DNA of 64,000 bases from Cytophagales bacterium (GTDB taxonomy: Bacteria > Bacteroidota > Bacteroidia > Cytophagales > Microscillaceae): assembly GCA_004293905.1 (NCBI GenBank), contig RDZE01000031.1, forward strand, positions 1-64,000, in the 5' to 3' direction. The notes below the pieces were generated by a model. That model saw only the letters and a list, made by a program, of their open reading frames with translations, made no database searches and was not told the DNA's origin. Numbering within the stretch: the first letter of the stretch is position 1; the number at the start of each line of letters is the position of its first letter. Of this stretch, positions 7,007-14,704 are shown in pieces. Made by a program: the position numbers and the translations under genes.

Positions 7007-7960
7007 TTAGTATACGGTTCTTTTCGTTTTGTAGAATTGAGGGCATTTCAGCCCAGTATCGATAATGTAAGAGATGGAAAAACCTGTTACAAGGTATAAA
7101 TCGTTTCGGCTACCGCCGCGTGCTTGGTTGGGTTCGAAGCCTGCGAGCGTTCTATAGACTCTGTTATCGCTTCCTAAATAACTACTGACACCATAACGGG
7201 AGGCTAAATCGGTCAGTTGGCGCGCACTACCATCGGCTTGAGTATCTTCTAAAGTTCTGTTAGAGAGCTGTTTGCTAAGGTTATTTCCTAAATCGCCTTG
7301 ATTGACAAATTTGCCGCCTACATCGTCAAGGTAGTCAAAGAAAAGGATACGCAAGCCTGTTTCTAAGGTAATATCGGTGCGTTCATTGATTTTGAATCGT
7401 ATGCCTATGCCTATGGGCATGGCTATCTGTATTTTGGAGTAGAAATCGGCATAGTTGGGTCTGCCTTGCCCTTCTGTTCCTAAGGGTTGTAAGTCTATCC
7501 ATTGGTTTTGAAATTTGGCTTGTGGGTTGTGGTGTATCAGTCCTAAACCTGCCCATAGGTAGGGTGTCCATTTTTGGCGGTCTTGGTATCTTTTTTTGCT
7601 GGCTCTTAGCTCATAAATCAATTGTAGAGTAAGTTCTTTGATGCTATTTCTAAAATTGAGATTTCGGGCATATAAATCGGTGTTGATGGGTGCTTTGGCA
7701 TCATCGGCTTGGACATAACCCCACATAAAATTGAGTTTGGTGTGCCAATGAGGGCTTAGTTTTCGTACTAAATAAAACCCGACTCCGGGGCGTGTAAAGC
7801 TAATATCGCTGTATAAATCTCCAAAATAATTCAGCGCATTGGCTTGTAAACCCATGCTAATGTATCCTTCGGTGTTTTGGGCTCTGCTGTTGTAGGTTTG
7901 CCCCTGTGCAATCAAAATGGAGGAAAAAGAGAAAAATAACAGAAGTAGAAAATATTTCAT
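7007..7960 (-). CDS. DUF6089 outer-membrane beta-barrel protein (PorG-like)
   Basis: The 317-residue protein has a signal peptide (to about SILIAQGQ) and then alternating beta strands, ending with RNDLYLVTGFSISYIID, the characteristic final strand of DUF6089. The NYFGDLYSDISFTRPGVGFYL phrase near residue 44 is also typical. Relatives include PorG, an outer-membrane part of the type IX secretion machinery of gliding Bacteroidota, but DUF6089 also has members with unknown roles, so a T9SS function is only possible. The downstream amidotransferase gene follows by 8 bases and is functionally unrelated. Confidence 0.8.
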   Translation of the reverse strand: MKYFLLLLFFSFSSILIAQGQTYNSRAQNTEGYISMGLQANALNYFGDLYSDISFTRPGVGFYLVRKLSPHWHTKLNFMWGYVQADDAKAPINTDLYARNLNFRNSIKELTLQLIYELRASKKRYQDRQKWTPYLWAGLGLIHHNPQAKFQNQWIDLQPLGTEGQGRPNYADFYSKIQIAMPIGIGIRFKINERTDITLETGLRILFFDYLDDVGGKFVNQGDLGNNLSKQLSNRTLEDTQADGSARQLTDLASRYGVSSYLGSDNRVYRTLAGFEPNQARGGSRNDLYLVTGFSISYIIDTGLKCPQFYKTKRTVY

Positions 7961-8031
7961 TTTTGGTACGCTTTAGGCTCTATGAATAACGTTGAAAAGA
8001 TATAATAAATTTTTATAAACTGATTAAAAAA

Positions 8032-8631
8032 ATGATTCGATTTTTAATTGCTTGTTTTTGCATATTTCTATGGTTGGGCAAAGAAACAAAGGCGCAGAAT
8101 TTTACTAAGAACATAGGTATCAAAGTTGGTTTGGCTTCTAATTGGCTTGCGCCAGTGCCCGAAGAAGTAGTTTCGCGTGGCAATTTATTGGGCTACCAAG
8201 TCGGTATTTTTGGACGCATTACTACCCCAATCACCAATTTTTACTTCCAACCTGAGCTTTACTATGCACAGAAAGGAGGTAGGTATACGCTTTTAGGTGC
8301 TGTAGAAAAAGAAGCACGCATCAACACTATAGATTTAGGGGCGCACTTAGGCAAAAGACTTTTTATGGGGTATGGCAGAGTACAAATAGGCGTTATTTTT
8401 AGCAGTGTAGCTTCGCAAGAGTTGATGACCAAAACACCTATCAGCACATTTACTACACCAATAGAAAACCTCAATGGTTTTATGATGGGTATGCAAATAG
8501 GCATAGGAGCAGACCTCAAAAAATTTACGTTTGATATTCGTTATGAAAGTATCCTCACAAACCTTGTTTCGGTAGATAACTACTTCAAACCCAGAGGCTT
8601 ACAGTTTAGTGTAGGCTTTAAAATTTTATAG
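8032..8631 (+). CDS. Outer-membrane beta-barrel protein, first of a tandem pair
   Basis: This 199-residue protein starts with a signal peptide (cleavage near TKAQ) followed by about eight amphipathic strands. It shows the PF13568-type pattern: IGIKVGLASNW, FYFQPELYYAQKGG, a MGMQIGIGADL turn and a final LQFSVGFKIL strand. Such small barrels are abundant in Bacteroidota, and their ligands are mostly unknown. The next gene encodes a clear paralogue sharing the same landmarks (FYxQPEL, GMQxGxGxDL, last-strand GFK/GYK), so this is an old tandem duplication. Confidence 0.8.
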   Translation: MIRFLIACFCIFLWLGKETKAQNFTKNIGIKVGLASNWLAPVPEEVVSRGNLLGYQVGIFGRITTPITNFYFQPELYYAQKGGRYTLLGAVEKEARINTIDLGAHLGKRLFMGYGRVQIGVIFSSVASQELMTKTPISTFTTPIENLNGFMMGMQIGIGADLKKFTFDIRYESILTNLVSVDNYFKPRGLQFSVGFKIL

Positions 8632-8728
8632 GTTTAAATTTCATTAACAAAAAATTTTGACTTTACAACTAATCTTTTTTAATTGCACTCCGTTTCAAAC
8701 AGTATAACAAACAATATTTTTAATTACC

Positions 8729-9316
8729 ATGAAAAAAATTACTATTCTTTTTGCTCTTGCAGCACTTTTGTTTTTTTCTAATTCAGCTATTGCACAAGTA
8801 AGTTTAGGCGTAAAAGCTGGTCTTAATTATCAGTGGATGGCTCCTCGTCCTGCGGGCGAAGAAAGCGAAGCACGTATTGGCTTGGCATTGGGTGGTTTTG
8901 CCCGTTTCAAAGTGCCTATTGCTGGTTTTTATGTTCAACCTGAGTTGATGTTTTCACAAAAAGGTGGAAAAACTCGTGCAGGTTCTACGGAAGTAGTATA
9001 CAAAATCAACAACATTGAAATTCCTATCCTTTTAGGCAAAAGTTTCGCAGGTGGTGTAGCACGTTTCTATTTAGGTCCTCAATTCAATTTTGTAGTAGGT
9101 GCTAAAGGAGATGTAACCGTTGGTAGCGTTACAAGAACAGCAGACTTAGAAAACTATAACAATTTTTACTTAGGTATGCAATTGGGCTTTGGTGTAGACC
9201 TTACCAAACTCACTATAGATTTGAACTTCCAACCTACTTTGGGTAATTTTGCTAAAGACAGTGGCAACTACAAACCCAACGCAGTACAATTGACTGTAGG
9301 TTATAAATTTATGTAA
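8729..9316 (+). CDS. Outer-membrane beta-barrel protein, second of a tandem pair
   Basis: This 195-residue protein has a clear signal peptide (MKKITILFALAALLFFSNSAIAQ). The barrel landmarks are VSLGVKAGLNY, FYVQPELMFSQKGGK, GPQFNFVVGAKG, MQLGFGVDLTKLTIDL and a terminal LTVGYKFM strand. It resembles the preceding 199-residue protein along its whole length but diverges in the loops, as expected for surface-exposed parts. It is separated from the first copy by 97 bases and followed by a strong terminator, so the two may be transcribed separately or together. No ligand can be inferred. Confidence 0.82.
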   Translation: MKKITILFALAALLFFSNSAIAQVSLGVKAGLNYQWMAPRPAGEESEARIGLALGGFARFKVPIAGFYVQPELMFSQKGGKTRAGSTEVVYKINNIEIPILLGKSFAGGVARFYLGPQFNFVVGAKGDVTVGSVTRTADLENYNNFYLGMQLGFGVDLTKLTIDLNFQPTLGNFAKDSGNYKPNAVQLTVGYKFM

Positions 9317-9340
9317 TCATCTGATTATTTTTAACTCTTC

Positions 9341-9377
9341 AAAGAGCCTCATCATTGATTTGATGGGGCTTTTTTTG
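9341..9377 (+). terminator. Rho-independent terminator
   Basis: AAAGAGCCTCATCA pairs with TGATGGGGCTTTTTT (one G-T pair) around a short loop and ends in seven T. It closes the beta-barrel pair. Confidence 0.85.
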
Positions 9378-9385
9378 TATATTTG
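9378..9385 (+). promoter_or_regulatory. -7 promoter element before the FadL-like gene
   Basis: TATATTTG matches the Bacteroidota TAnnTTTG element. It directly follows the preceding terminator and leaves a very short leader before the start at 9403. Confidence 0.5.
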
Positions 9386-9402
9386 GCTAAAATGAAAATA
9401 CT

Positions 9403-10890
9403 ATGAAAAATATTGCTCTTCTTTTATTATCACTCTTTTTGTTGTGTATCAATAATCCAATATTGGCACAAGACAATCACTATTGGAGTCAGCAATTCGG
9501 GGCACGTTCTGCACTGATGGGTGGAGCGGTGGTAGGCAGTGTGCGCGATAACAGTGCCGTATATTACAACCCCGCAGCAGTTTCTATGATAGAATTTCCG
9601 AGTATATCGGTAACGGCAAACGTATACAAGTATGATATATTTAGTATGCGCAATGGCGCAGGCAGAGGCATCAATCTGAATTCGGAACGTTTGAGCCTTT
9701 TTCCGCAACTGATTTCGGGGGTACGCTCTTTCAAAAACAATAATGTTTTAAAATGGGGCTATGCACTACTCACAAGACACCAAGCCAACTTATTCATAGA
9801 CCAACGACACGAAACTTTTTATGATGTAATGTCAGGCTTAAGTGGTTTGGAGGAATTTATTGGTATTTTTCAGTATCGTAGTAGTATGAATGAGCTCTGG
9901 GGAGGTCTTACGCTCTCTTGGCGACCTAAAAAAAATTGGGCTATTGGTGTTACACAGTTTTTTACCTACAGAAATCAAAATTATATCAACTTAGCAGAGC
10001 GCACTTGTATACCCGCCAACATTACCCAAAGTACTTATTTTGTAGCTACTGCCAATAATAATGCTTCTGTGCTCATCAACCATTTTGGTATGGTATGGAA
10101 GTTGGGGATTGCCTACGATTCGCCGCATTGGAAAGCAGGTGTTACCGTTACGAGCCCTTCAGTTACTATTTATGGAAGTGGCAAAGTAGATAGGGAAATT
10201 AGCAGTAATTTCGTAGGAACTTACCTTTCCCCTAATACGGCTCCTAATTTTACGGCTACTGCCGAACAGTCTAACAATCATTTGACGTTTAAGAGTCCTC
10301 TCTCTGTAGCTTTCGGATTGGAATATACCCACAAAAAAACACATGTAAGTTTTGCCTTAGAATATTTCAATAGTATGACGGGGTATCGTATTATTAGCAG
10401 TGATAAAAGTGCTTTCTTCCGACCCTCTACCCTCAATGAGAGTATTTTGGGGCAAAATTGGAATGCCACAGAGTTTCTTTCTGTAACCACACAAGCTATA
10501 GAAGTTTGGAATTTTGCCATTGGCATAGAGCAGGGATTGAGCGAAAAAGTGAATTTATTATTGGGTTTTCGCACAGATAGAGATGCTTACGGAAGGCGTA
10601 ATAGCGACCCCAGAACCATTAGTTTAGCTCCTACGGCTTGGGATTTGTTTCATGCTTCGGCGGGTGTGAGTTTCAAAAAAGGCAGAGATGTAGTAACCTT
10701 AGGCGTTAATTTTGCCTTCAGTGAGAGCAAATCGAACCGACAATTTATCAGTTATAGCGACCCTAAAGATACAAGACTCTTGTTGGGCATTGCTGACAAC
10801 ACCGCCGATATTAGCAATCAGGCGTATAATTTGATTGTAGGTTTTACGCGTTTTTTGCAAAAAGAGAACCCAAATAATTCAAAAGAGTAG
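9403..10890 (+). CDS. FadL/OmpP1-type outer-membrane transport protein
   Basis: This 495-residue protein has a signal peptide (to about NNPILAQ), then the FadL-family N-terminal region: FGARSALMGGAVVGSVRDNSAVYYNPAAVSM, where the NPA motif belongs to the hatch domain. A long series of beta strands follows, ending in AYNLIVGFTRFLQK. FadL proteins pass hydrophobic compounds such as fatty acids across the outer membrane. Length is normal for the Bacteroidota branch. It is monocistronic or leads into the STAS-like gene after 88 bases. The substrate is not predictable. Confidence 0.82.
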   Translation: MKNIALLLLSLFLLCINNPILAQDNHYWSQQFGARSALMGGAVVGSVRDNSAVYYNPAAVSMIEFPSISVTANVYKYDIFSMRNGAGRGINLNSERLSLFPQLISGVRSFKNNNVLKWGYALLTRHQANLFIDQRHETFYDVMSGLSGLEEFIGIFQYRSSMNELWGGLTLSWRPKKNWAIGVTQFFTYRNQNYINLAERTCIPANITQSTYFVATANNNASVLINHFGMVWKLGIAYDSPHWKAGVTVTSPSVTIYGSGKVDREISSNFVGTYLSPNTAPNFTATAEQSNNHLTFKSPLSVAFGLEYTHKKTHVSFALEYFNSMTGYRIISSDKSAFFRPSTLNESILGQNWNATEFLSVTTQAIEVWNFAIGIEQGLSEKVNLLLGFRTDRDAYGRRNSDPRTISLAPTAWDLFHASAGVSFKKGRDVVTLGVNFAFSESKSNRQFISYSDPKDTRLLLGIADNTADISNQAYNLIVGFTRFLQKENPNNSKE

Positions 10891-10978
10891 TTGTTTTTAC
10901 AAGTATTCTCAACGAACGAAAAACATTATTTTCCATAAAAGCGTTTTTTTGGAGAAACAATTCACTCTAAAAAATAAT

Positions 10979-11389
10979 ATGGAAAAAGTAGAAGTATTTA
11001 ATCAATTTGGGAGATTATTATTGACCTTAGAAGCAGACAAAGACGGACAAGTTTTATTGGCTCATTGGCAAGGGCATTTTAATATAGAAAATGTACGTGC
11101 AGGCTTCGAGAAAATAGAGGAAGCCATAAAAAAGCATAAATTTAACAAGCTATTACTCAACAATAAAAATGTAATGGGTTATCAAATAGAAGTAAACCCT
11201 TGGATCAAAGAAAATTTCTTTCAGTCTGCTGCTCAAATAGGGCTTAAACAAGTGGCGGCTTTTTCAAGCGACAATATTTCGGTAGAGTTTGGCAGCCGCG
11301 ACTTAGCCCAAGTATCATCTAACACACTCAACTACAAACATTTTTACAGCCTTCGTGAGGCTGAAAATTGGTTGAGAACTTTCAAATAA
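10979..11389 (+). CDS. STAS/SpoIIAA-like protein
   Basis: This soluble protein has 136 residues from the ATG at 10979. A TTG-initiated reading from 10949 would add ten residues but is not needed. The order of strand and helix (LLTLEADKDGQVLLAHWQGH, a helix with EKIEEAIKKHKFNKLLLNN, then EVNPWIKENF and a C-terminal helix) fits the STAS/SpoIIAA-like fold used for protein-protein regulation. No phosphorylatable Ser signature is obvious, so a classical anti-anti-sigma role is not supported. Neighbours give no clue, as it stands alone between a FadL gene and a terminator. Confidence 0.6.
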   Translation: MEKVEVFNQFGRLLLTLEADKDGQVLLAHWQGHFNIENVRAGFEKIEEAIKKHKFNKLLLNNKNVMGYQIEVNPWIKENFFQSAAQIGLKQVAAFSSDNISVEFGSRDLAQVSSNTLNYKHFYSLREAENWLRTFK

Positions 11390-11420
11390 CCTTTTTGTCT
11401 TTCATTCAGTTTTATTACCA

Positions 11421-11457
11421 AAACCCAAACCTTTTCTAAGATAGGTTTGGGTTTTTC
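11421..11457 (+). terminator. Rho-independent terminator before fabH
   Basis: A perfect 12-base stem, AAACCCAAACCT with AGGTTTGGGTTT, around a 10-base loop and followed by T residues. Confidence 0.88.
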
Positions 11458-11471
11458 TGCCTAAAAAAGCG

Positions 11472-11479
11472 TACCTTTG
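11472..11479 (+). promoter_or_regulatory. -7 promoter element of fabH
   Basis: TACCTTTG, an exact TAnnTTTG match, lies 41 bases before the fabH start. A TTTG is found about 22 bases upstream. Confidence 0.6.
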
Positions 11480-11520
11480 CAACACCATTTTTAACAACAA
11501 ACTCATCATCAACAAATTTC

Positions 11521-12468
11521 ATGTACATAGTGCAAGTATCGAGCTATATCCCTGAAAATGTAGTGGATAATGCTCACTTCTCACAAATTAATGGTATTTC
11601 GGAAGAATGGATAGTAGAACGAACAGGTATAGAACAACGCCGAAAAGTAACCGCAGGAGAAAACACCAACACAATGGCTATTGAAGCTATCAAAGCCGCC
11701 CTCCCTACGCTTCCTTTTGATTATAAAGATATTCAACTCATTGTAGGGGCTACCTATACACCCTACGATACCATACATACCATTGCCCATGCTGTTCAGC
11801 ATTTTTTAGACATCAGCGATATTCCTGTAGTATCTGTTTCATCAGCTTGTTCTTCTTTTGCCAATGCCATGGAAATAGTACAGGGTTATTTTGCAATGAA
11901 CAAAGCCGAAAAAGCCTTAGTAGTAGTTTCTGACCATAATACTGCCTATAGCCGCGATGACGATACCGTAGGCGGACATCTTTGGGGCGATGGTGCTTCG
12001 GCGGTTTTTGTAAGCAAAACGCCCATTACCTCGCGCGATATGAAAGTAGTAGATATTATCACGGGAGGTGCAGGCAATGTAGGCAAAGCCGATATTGGAG
12101 TGGTGCTAAAACCTTGGGACGGAGGATTTGTGATGAACAATGGACGCGATGTATTTTTGAATGCTTGTAATTATATGAGCAAGGTTACACGCGATATTTT
12201 AGAAAAAAATAACTATACCTTAGCCGATTTGTCGTATTTTATTCCGCACCAAGCCAACTTACGCATTACGCGCAATGTAGCCCAAAACTTAGGCTTAGAC
12301 GATAGCAAAGCCCTTTCTAATATTCAATATTTGGGTAATACGGGTTGTGCGGGTTGTTCAATAGCCCTTTTCGAGAACCAATACAAATTTCAGAAAGGGG
12401 ACATTATCGTCATTACGGTTTTTGGAGGTGGTTATTCTTATGGTGCCATATTGTTAGAGCAACAGTGA
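11521..12468 (+). CDS. fabH: Beta-ketoacyl-ACP synthase III
   Basis: The protein has 315 residues and performs the first condensation of fatty acid synthesis, joining an acyl-CoA primer with malonyl-ACP. The catalytic triad is visible: C110 in VSSACSSF, the His in IPHQANLRI (about 242) and the Asn in YLGNTG (about 273). The N-terminal WIVERTGIEQRR motif is typical of KASIII. The start is a clear ATG behind a consensus promoter. It is a single-gene unit bounded by terminators. KASIII-like proteins also act in other pathways, but nothing here suggests a secondary-metabolite cluster. Confidence 0.92.
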   Translation: MYIVQVSSYIPENVVDNAHFSQINGISEEWIVERTGIEQRRKVTAGENTNTMAIEAIKAALPTLPFDYKDIQLIVGATYTPYDTIHTIAHAVQHFLDISDIPVVSVSSACSSFANAMEIVQGYFAMNKAEKALVVVSDHNTAYSRDDDTVGGHLWGDGASAVFVSKTPITSRDMKVVDIITGGAGNVGKADIGVVLKPWDGGFVMNNGRDVFLNACNYMSKVTRDILEKNNYTLADLSYFIPHQANLRITRNVAQNLGLDDSKALSNIQYLGNTGCAGCSIALFENQYKFQKGDIIVITVFGGGYSYGAILLEQQ

Positions 12469-12496
12469 TAGTTTTTTTTAGGGGTATTGATAAAGA

Positions 12497-12530
12497 AAAG
12501 AGGCAAATAAAGTGTTTGTCTCTTTTTTTG
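12497..12530 (+). terminator. Rho-independent terminator after fabH
   Basis: AAAGAGGCAAA pairs with TTTGTCTCTTT (one G-T pair) over a short loop and is followed by a T run. Confidence 0.8.
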
Positions 12531-12562
12531 TGTACTTTTTTAGTTGGTTAATGCTCCCTTAT

Positions 12563-12570
12563 TATATTTG
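12563..12570 (+). promoter_or_regulatory. -7 promoter element of the 12.6 kb gene
   Basis: TATATTTG lies 48 bases before the start codon of the small gene and fits the TAnnTTTG consensus. Confidence 0.45.
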
Positions 12571-12618
12571 TAGAAAAATAACATTTCTCTATCAATATTT
12601 AATAAAAGTAGTCTATTT

Positions 12619-12909
12619 ATGAAAAACTATGTTTATAAATTCGATTTTTTTTCAGGCTTTTATAAAGACACTTTATATAAACAAATTAAAGCTAAAGATG
12701 AAAAACAGGCTATATTACAAATAGTGAGTTTTTTCAATAATTGTGATGAAAAAAATACATCTCAATATCTAAACAAAGAGTTGGGCTCCAATTGGACGCC
12801 CGAAAAGTTTTGGAGCGATATGGATCTAAAATTCGCATCAGACGAGGGCACAGAAGCCTATACTCTTATTTGGGTGCAGGAAACTGAATTTGATTTAGAC
12901 CGTTTGTAA
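12619..12909 (+). CDS. Hypothetical small protein
   Basis: This is a 96-residue acidic, soluble protein that I do not recognise. It starts with an aromatic-rich strand-like segment (YVYKFDFFSGFYKDTLYKQI), then a helix KAKDEKQAILQIVSFFN, then an Asn/Glu-rich part, and ends in a strand TLIWVQETEFDLDRL. There is no signal peptide, cysteine cluster or known motif. It has its own promoter-like element and follows a terminator, so it is probably expressed alone. The helical AKDEKQAILQ phrase vaguely recalls small host-interaction or immunity-type proteins, but that is not an assignment. Confidence 0.55.
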   Translation: MKNYVYKFDFFSGFYKDTLYKQIKAKDEKQAILQIVSFFNNCDEKNTSQYLNKELGSNWTPEKFWSDMDLKFASDEGTEAYTLIWVQETEFDLDRL

Positions 12910-13105
12910 TGCAAAATAAAATTCTTTCTTATGCATCTTTGATGATTATTAATGTCATAAGAGATTTAAAAGTCTAAAAAATCATAACAAGATGGCAAGA
13001 CCAATTAGAAATGACGGTAGCACATCAGTACGACACATACAGACCTATCAACGAAGGAAAATAAAAAAATTTGTAAGTTCAAAGATTTATTTGTAGTCTT
13101 GCAAA

Positions 13106-13957
13106 ATGAAAAAAAGGTTCAAACTCTTTAAGTTGGTTCTATTTTCAAGAATCAAAAAGTTTTTTTTAGGGAAACACGCCACAGGTATTTTCTACAAAAG
13201 CGAAAACGGACTTTTTATTGCCCCTATAGAAGATATGGAAGTTGCACGGCAATTGGGCGAAGCAGGTGCTTATAATTTAGACGAAATAGAAGTGCTCAAA
13301 CATTGGCTACACCCCAATACAATCCTCTATGTAGTAGGCGCACACATCGGAACGCTTTTAGTACCTTTTGCCAAAAAAGTAGCAAAAATCATCGCCTACG
13401 AAGCCAATCCCTCTACCTACGAATTTCTTTCGGCAAATGTAAAATTAAACGATTTGCACAATGTACAACTGTTTCAGTATGCAGTAGGCAACCAAAAAGG
13501 AGAAATTACATTCTATCAAAATAGGGTAAATTCGGGAGGGAGTAAAATAAAACCCAAAACCGAAAAATACTACTACACTTTTGATAGCCCCTACGAAATA
13601 AAAACTGCCATGATGCCCTTAGATGACCACATAGCACAAGAGCAACTTCCGATGCCCGAAGTGATGATTATGGACATAGAAGGCTCTGAATATTTTGCCC
13701 TTCAGGGAATGCAAAATGCCCTCAAAACTTGTAAAATGCTCTATATAGAATACGTACCTCACCACCTTAGCAATGTGGCAGGGGTAACCAATGAAGCATT
13801 TTTGGCACTGCTAATGCCTCACTACCCCAAAATGAAAATTATGGAAGACATCACCCATAAAAGTGCCCAAGAATATACACAGGAGCAATTTTTAGAAGTA
13901 CTTACCCAACTTACTGCCCAAGAAAGAGCCGTGAATTTGATATTCTATAAAGACTAA
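13106..13957 (+). CDS. FkbM-family SAM-dependent methyltransferase
   Basis: This 283-residue protein has the SAM-binding segment NTILYVVGAHIGTLLVPFA (a divergent VGANIG motif), then the acidic strand KIIAYEANPSTYEFL that binds the ribose. EVMIMDIEGSEYFALQGM is the FkbM signature with D-I-E-G. The N-terminus is basic and may touch the membrane or RNA. FkbM enzymes O-methylate sugars or polyketides; the substrate is unknown here. There is no polysaccharide cluster around, so context does not help. The first 40 residues are not part of the domain. Confidence 0.82.
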   Translation: MKKRFKLFKLVLFSRIKKFFLGKHATGIFYKSENGLFIAPIEDMEVARQLGEAGAYNLDEIEVLKHWLHPNTILYVVGAHIGTLLVPFAKKVAKIIAYEANPSTYEFLSANVKLNDLHNVQLFQYAVGNQKGEITFYQNRVNSGGSKIKPKTEKYYYTFDSPYEIKTAMMPLDDHIAQEQLPMPEVMIMDIEGSEYFALQGMQNALKTCKMLYIEYVPHHLSNVAGVTNEAFLALLMPHYPKMKIMEDITHKSAQEYTQEQFLEVLTQLTAQERAVNLIFYKD

Positions 13958-13962
13958 ATACA

Positions 13963-14478
13963 CTACTTTGCACGCTTATAATTATATTCATGTCGCTGAA
14001 TCCATTCTTTTTGCGATTCGAACAACACTTCTTTTTTGATAATAAAAACGGCATTTCCTATAGTGTAAAGATGACGAATAAGTGCTTTTTTTTGTTCATT
14101 ACCATCTACACCCCAATACTCTGTAGTGAGGAGTAAATCGCCATTGCTTAGGCTTTGTACTTTTTTGACAATTTCTTGGTTCATTTTTTTACCATCTTTC
14201 GAAATCCGAACTGTATCAGTTGAGTTCGCATGAGGTTCATCGGGGTACATATTAGAAAAAAGCAAATATCCTTCTTCCGCATTTATCGCTACACGTACAT
14301 CGGCAGGCATAGTATAAGCCTCATTAGAGGTATAATCTAAATAAGTAAGCGAGCCATACCAAGTACCTAAAAGAACTTCAAAATCTTTTACAGCTATTTT
14401 TTTTGAGGTTTTTTGCCCTAAGCAAAATGAACAAACTACTAAACAAAGTCCTAATAATAGCAATATCTTTTTATTCAT
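13963..14478 (-). CDS. Secreted lipocalin-like protein
   Basis: This protein has 171 residues with a signal peptide (cleavage near CSFCLGQ). The mature part is all beta and contains LLGTWYGSLTYLDYTSNEAY near its N-terminus, a G-x-W start resembling lipocalin-like or DUF-type barrels found in Bacteroidota. Later strands include GDLLLTTEYWGVDG and NAVFIIKKEVLF. No enzyme motif is visible. It converges on the FkbM gene with 5 bases between stops and is divergent from aceB, 226 bases away. Confidence 0.6.
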   Translation of the reverse strand: MNKKILLLLGLCLVVCSFCLGQKTSKKIAVKDFEVLLGTWYGSLTYLDYTSNEAYTMPADVRVAINAEEGYLLFSNMYPDEPHANSTDTVRISKDGKKMNQEIVKKVQSLSNGDLLLTTEYWGVDGNEQKKALIRHLYTIGNAVFIIKKEVLFESQKEWIQRHEYNYKRAK

Positions 14479-14630
14479 AAGTTTAAAAAATTAAAATGAG
14501 TTAATATATAGCAATTTACGCAATACAATGGAAATAAAATATAATTATATAAAGTATTTGCATAAATTTTCAAAGAATATTCAACTTTTTTTGGACTATA
14601 GAAGTTAAAATTAGTATATTTTTCACTTTT

Positions 14631-14662
14631 AGCGAAATTTCGCTTGCATATTAAATTTCGCT
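14631..14662 (+). promoter_or_regulatory. Palindromic operator with a second half-site before aceBA
   Basis: AGCGAAATTTCGCT (14631-14644) is a perfect 14-base palindrome. Its right half reappears as AAATTTCGCT at 14653-14662, just before the -7 element. The placement between -33 and -7 is that of a repressor site. Confidence 0.7.
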
Positions 14663-14666
14663 TTTA

Positions 14667-14674
14667 TACCTTTG
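14667..14674 (+). promoter_or_regulatory. -7 promoter element of aceBA
   Basis: TACCTTTG, with a TTG at 14644-14646 in the -33 position (spacing 20). The start codon of aceB is 31 bases downstream. Confidence 0.65.
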
Positions 14675-14704
14675 TAAAACAATTTGAATCAAGAGCATAA
14701 AGAT

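Noticed and set aside
12992-13096. A 34-codon frame beginning MARPIRNDG before the FkbM gene
   Set aside because: Too short, without a motif or homologue I recognise, in an AT-rich spacer. It may be a decayed fragment, but there is no support.
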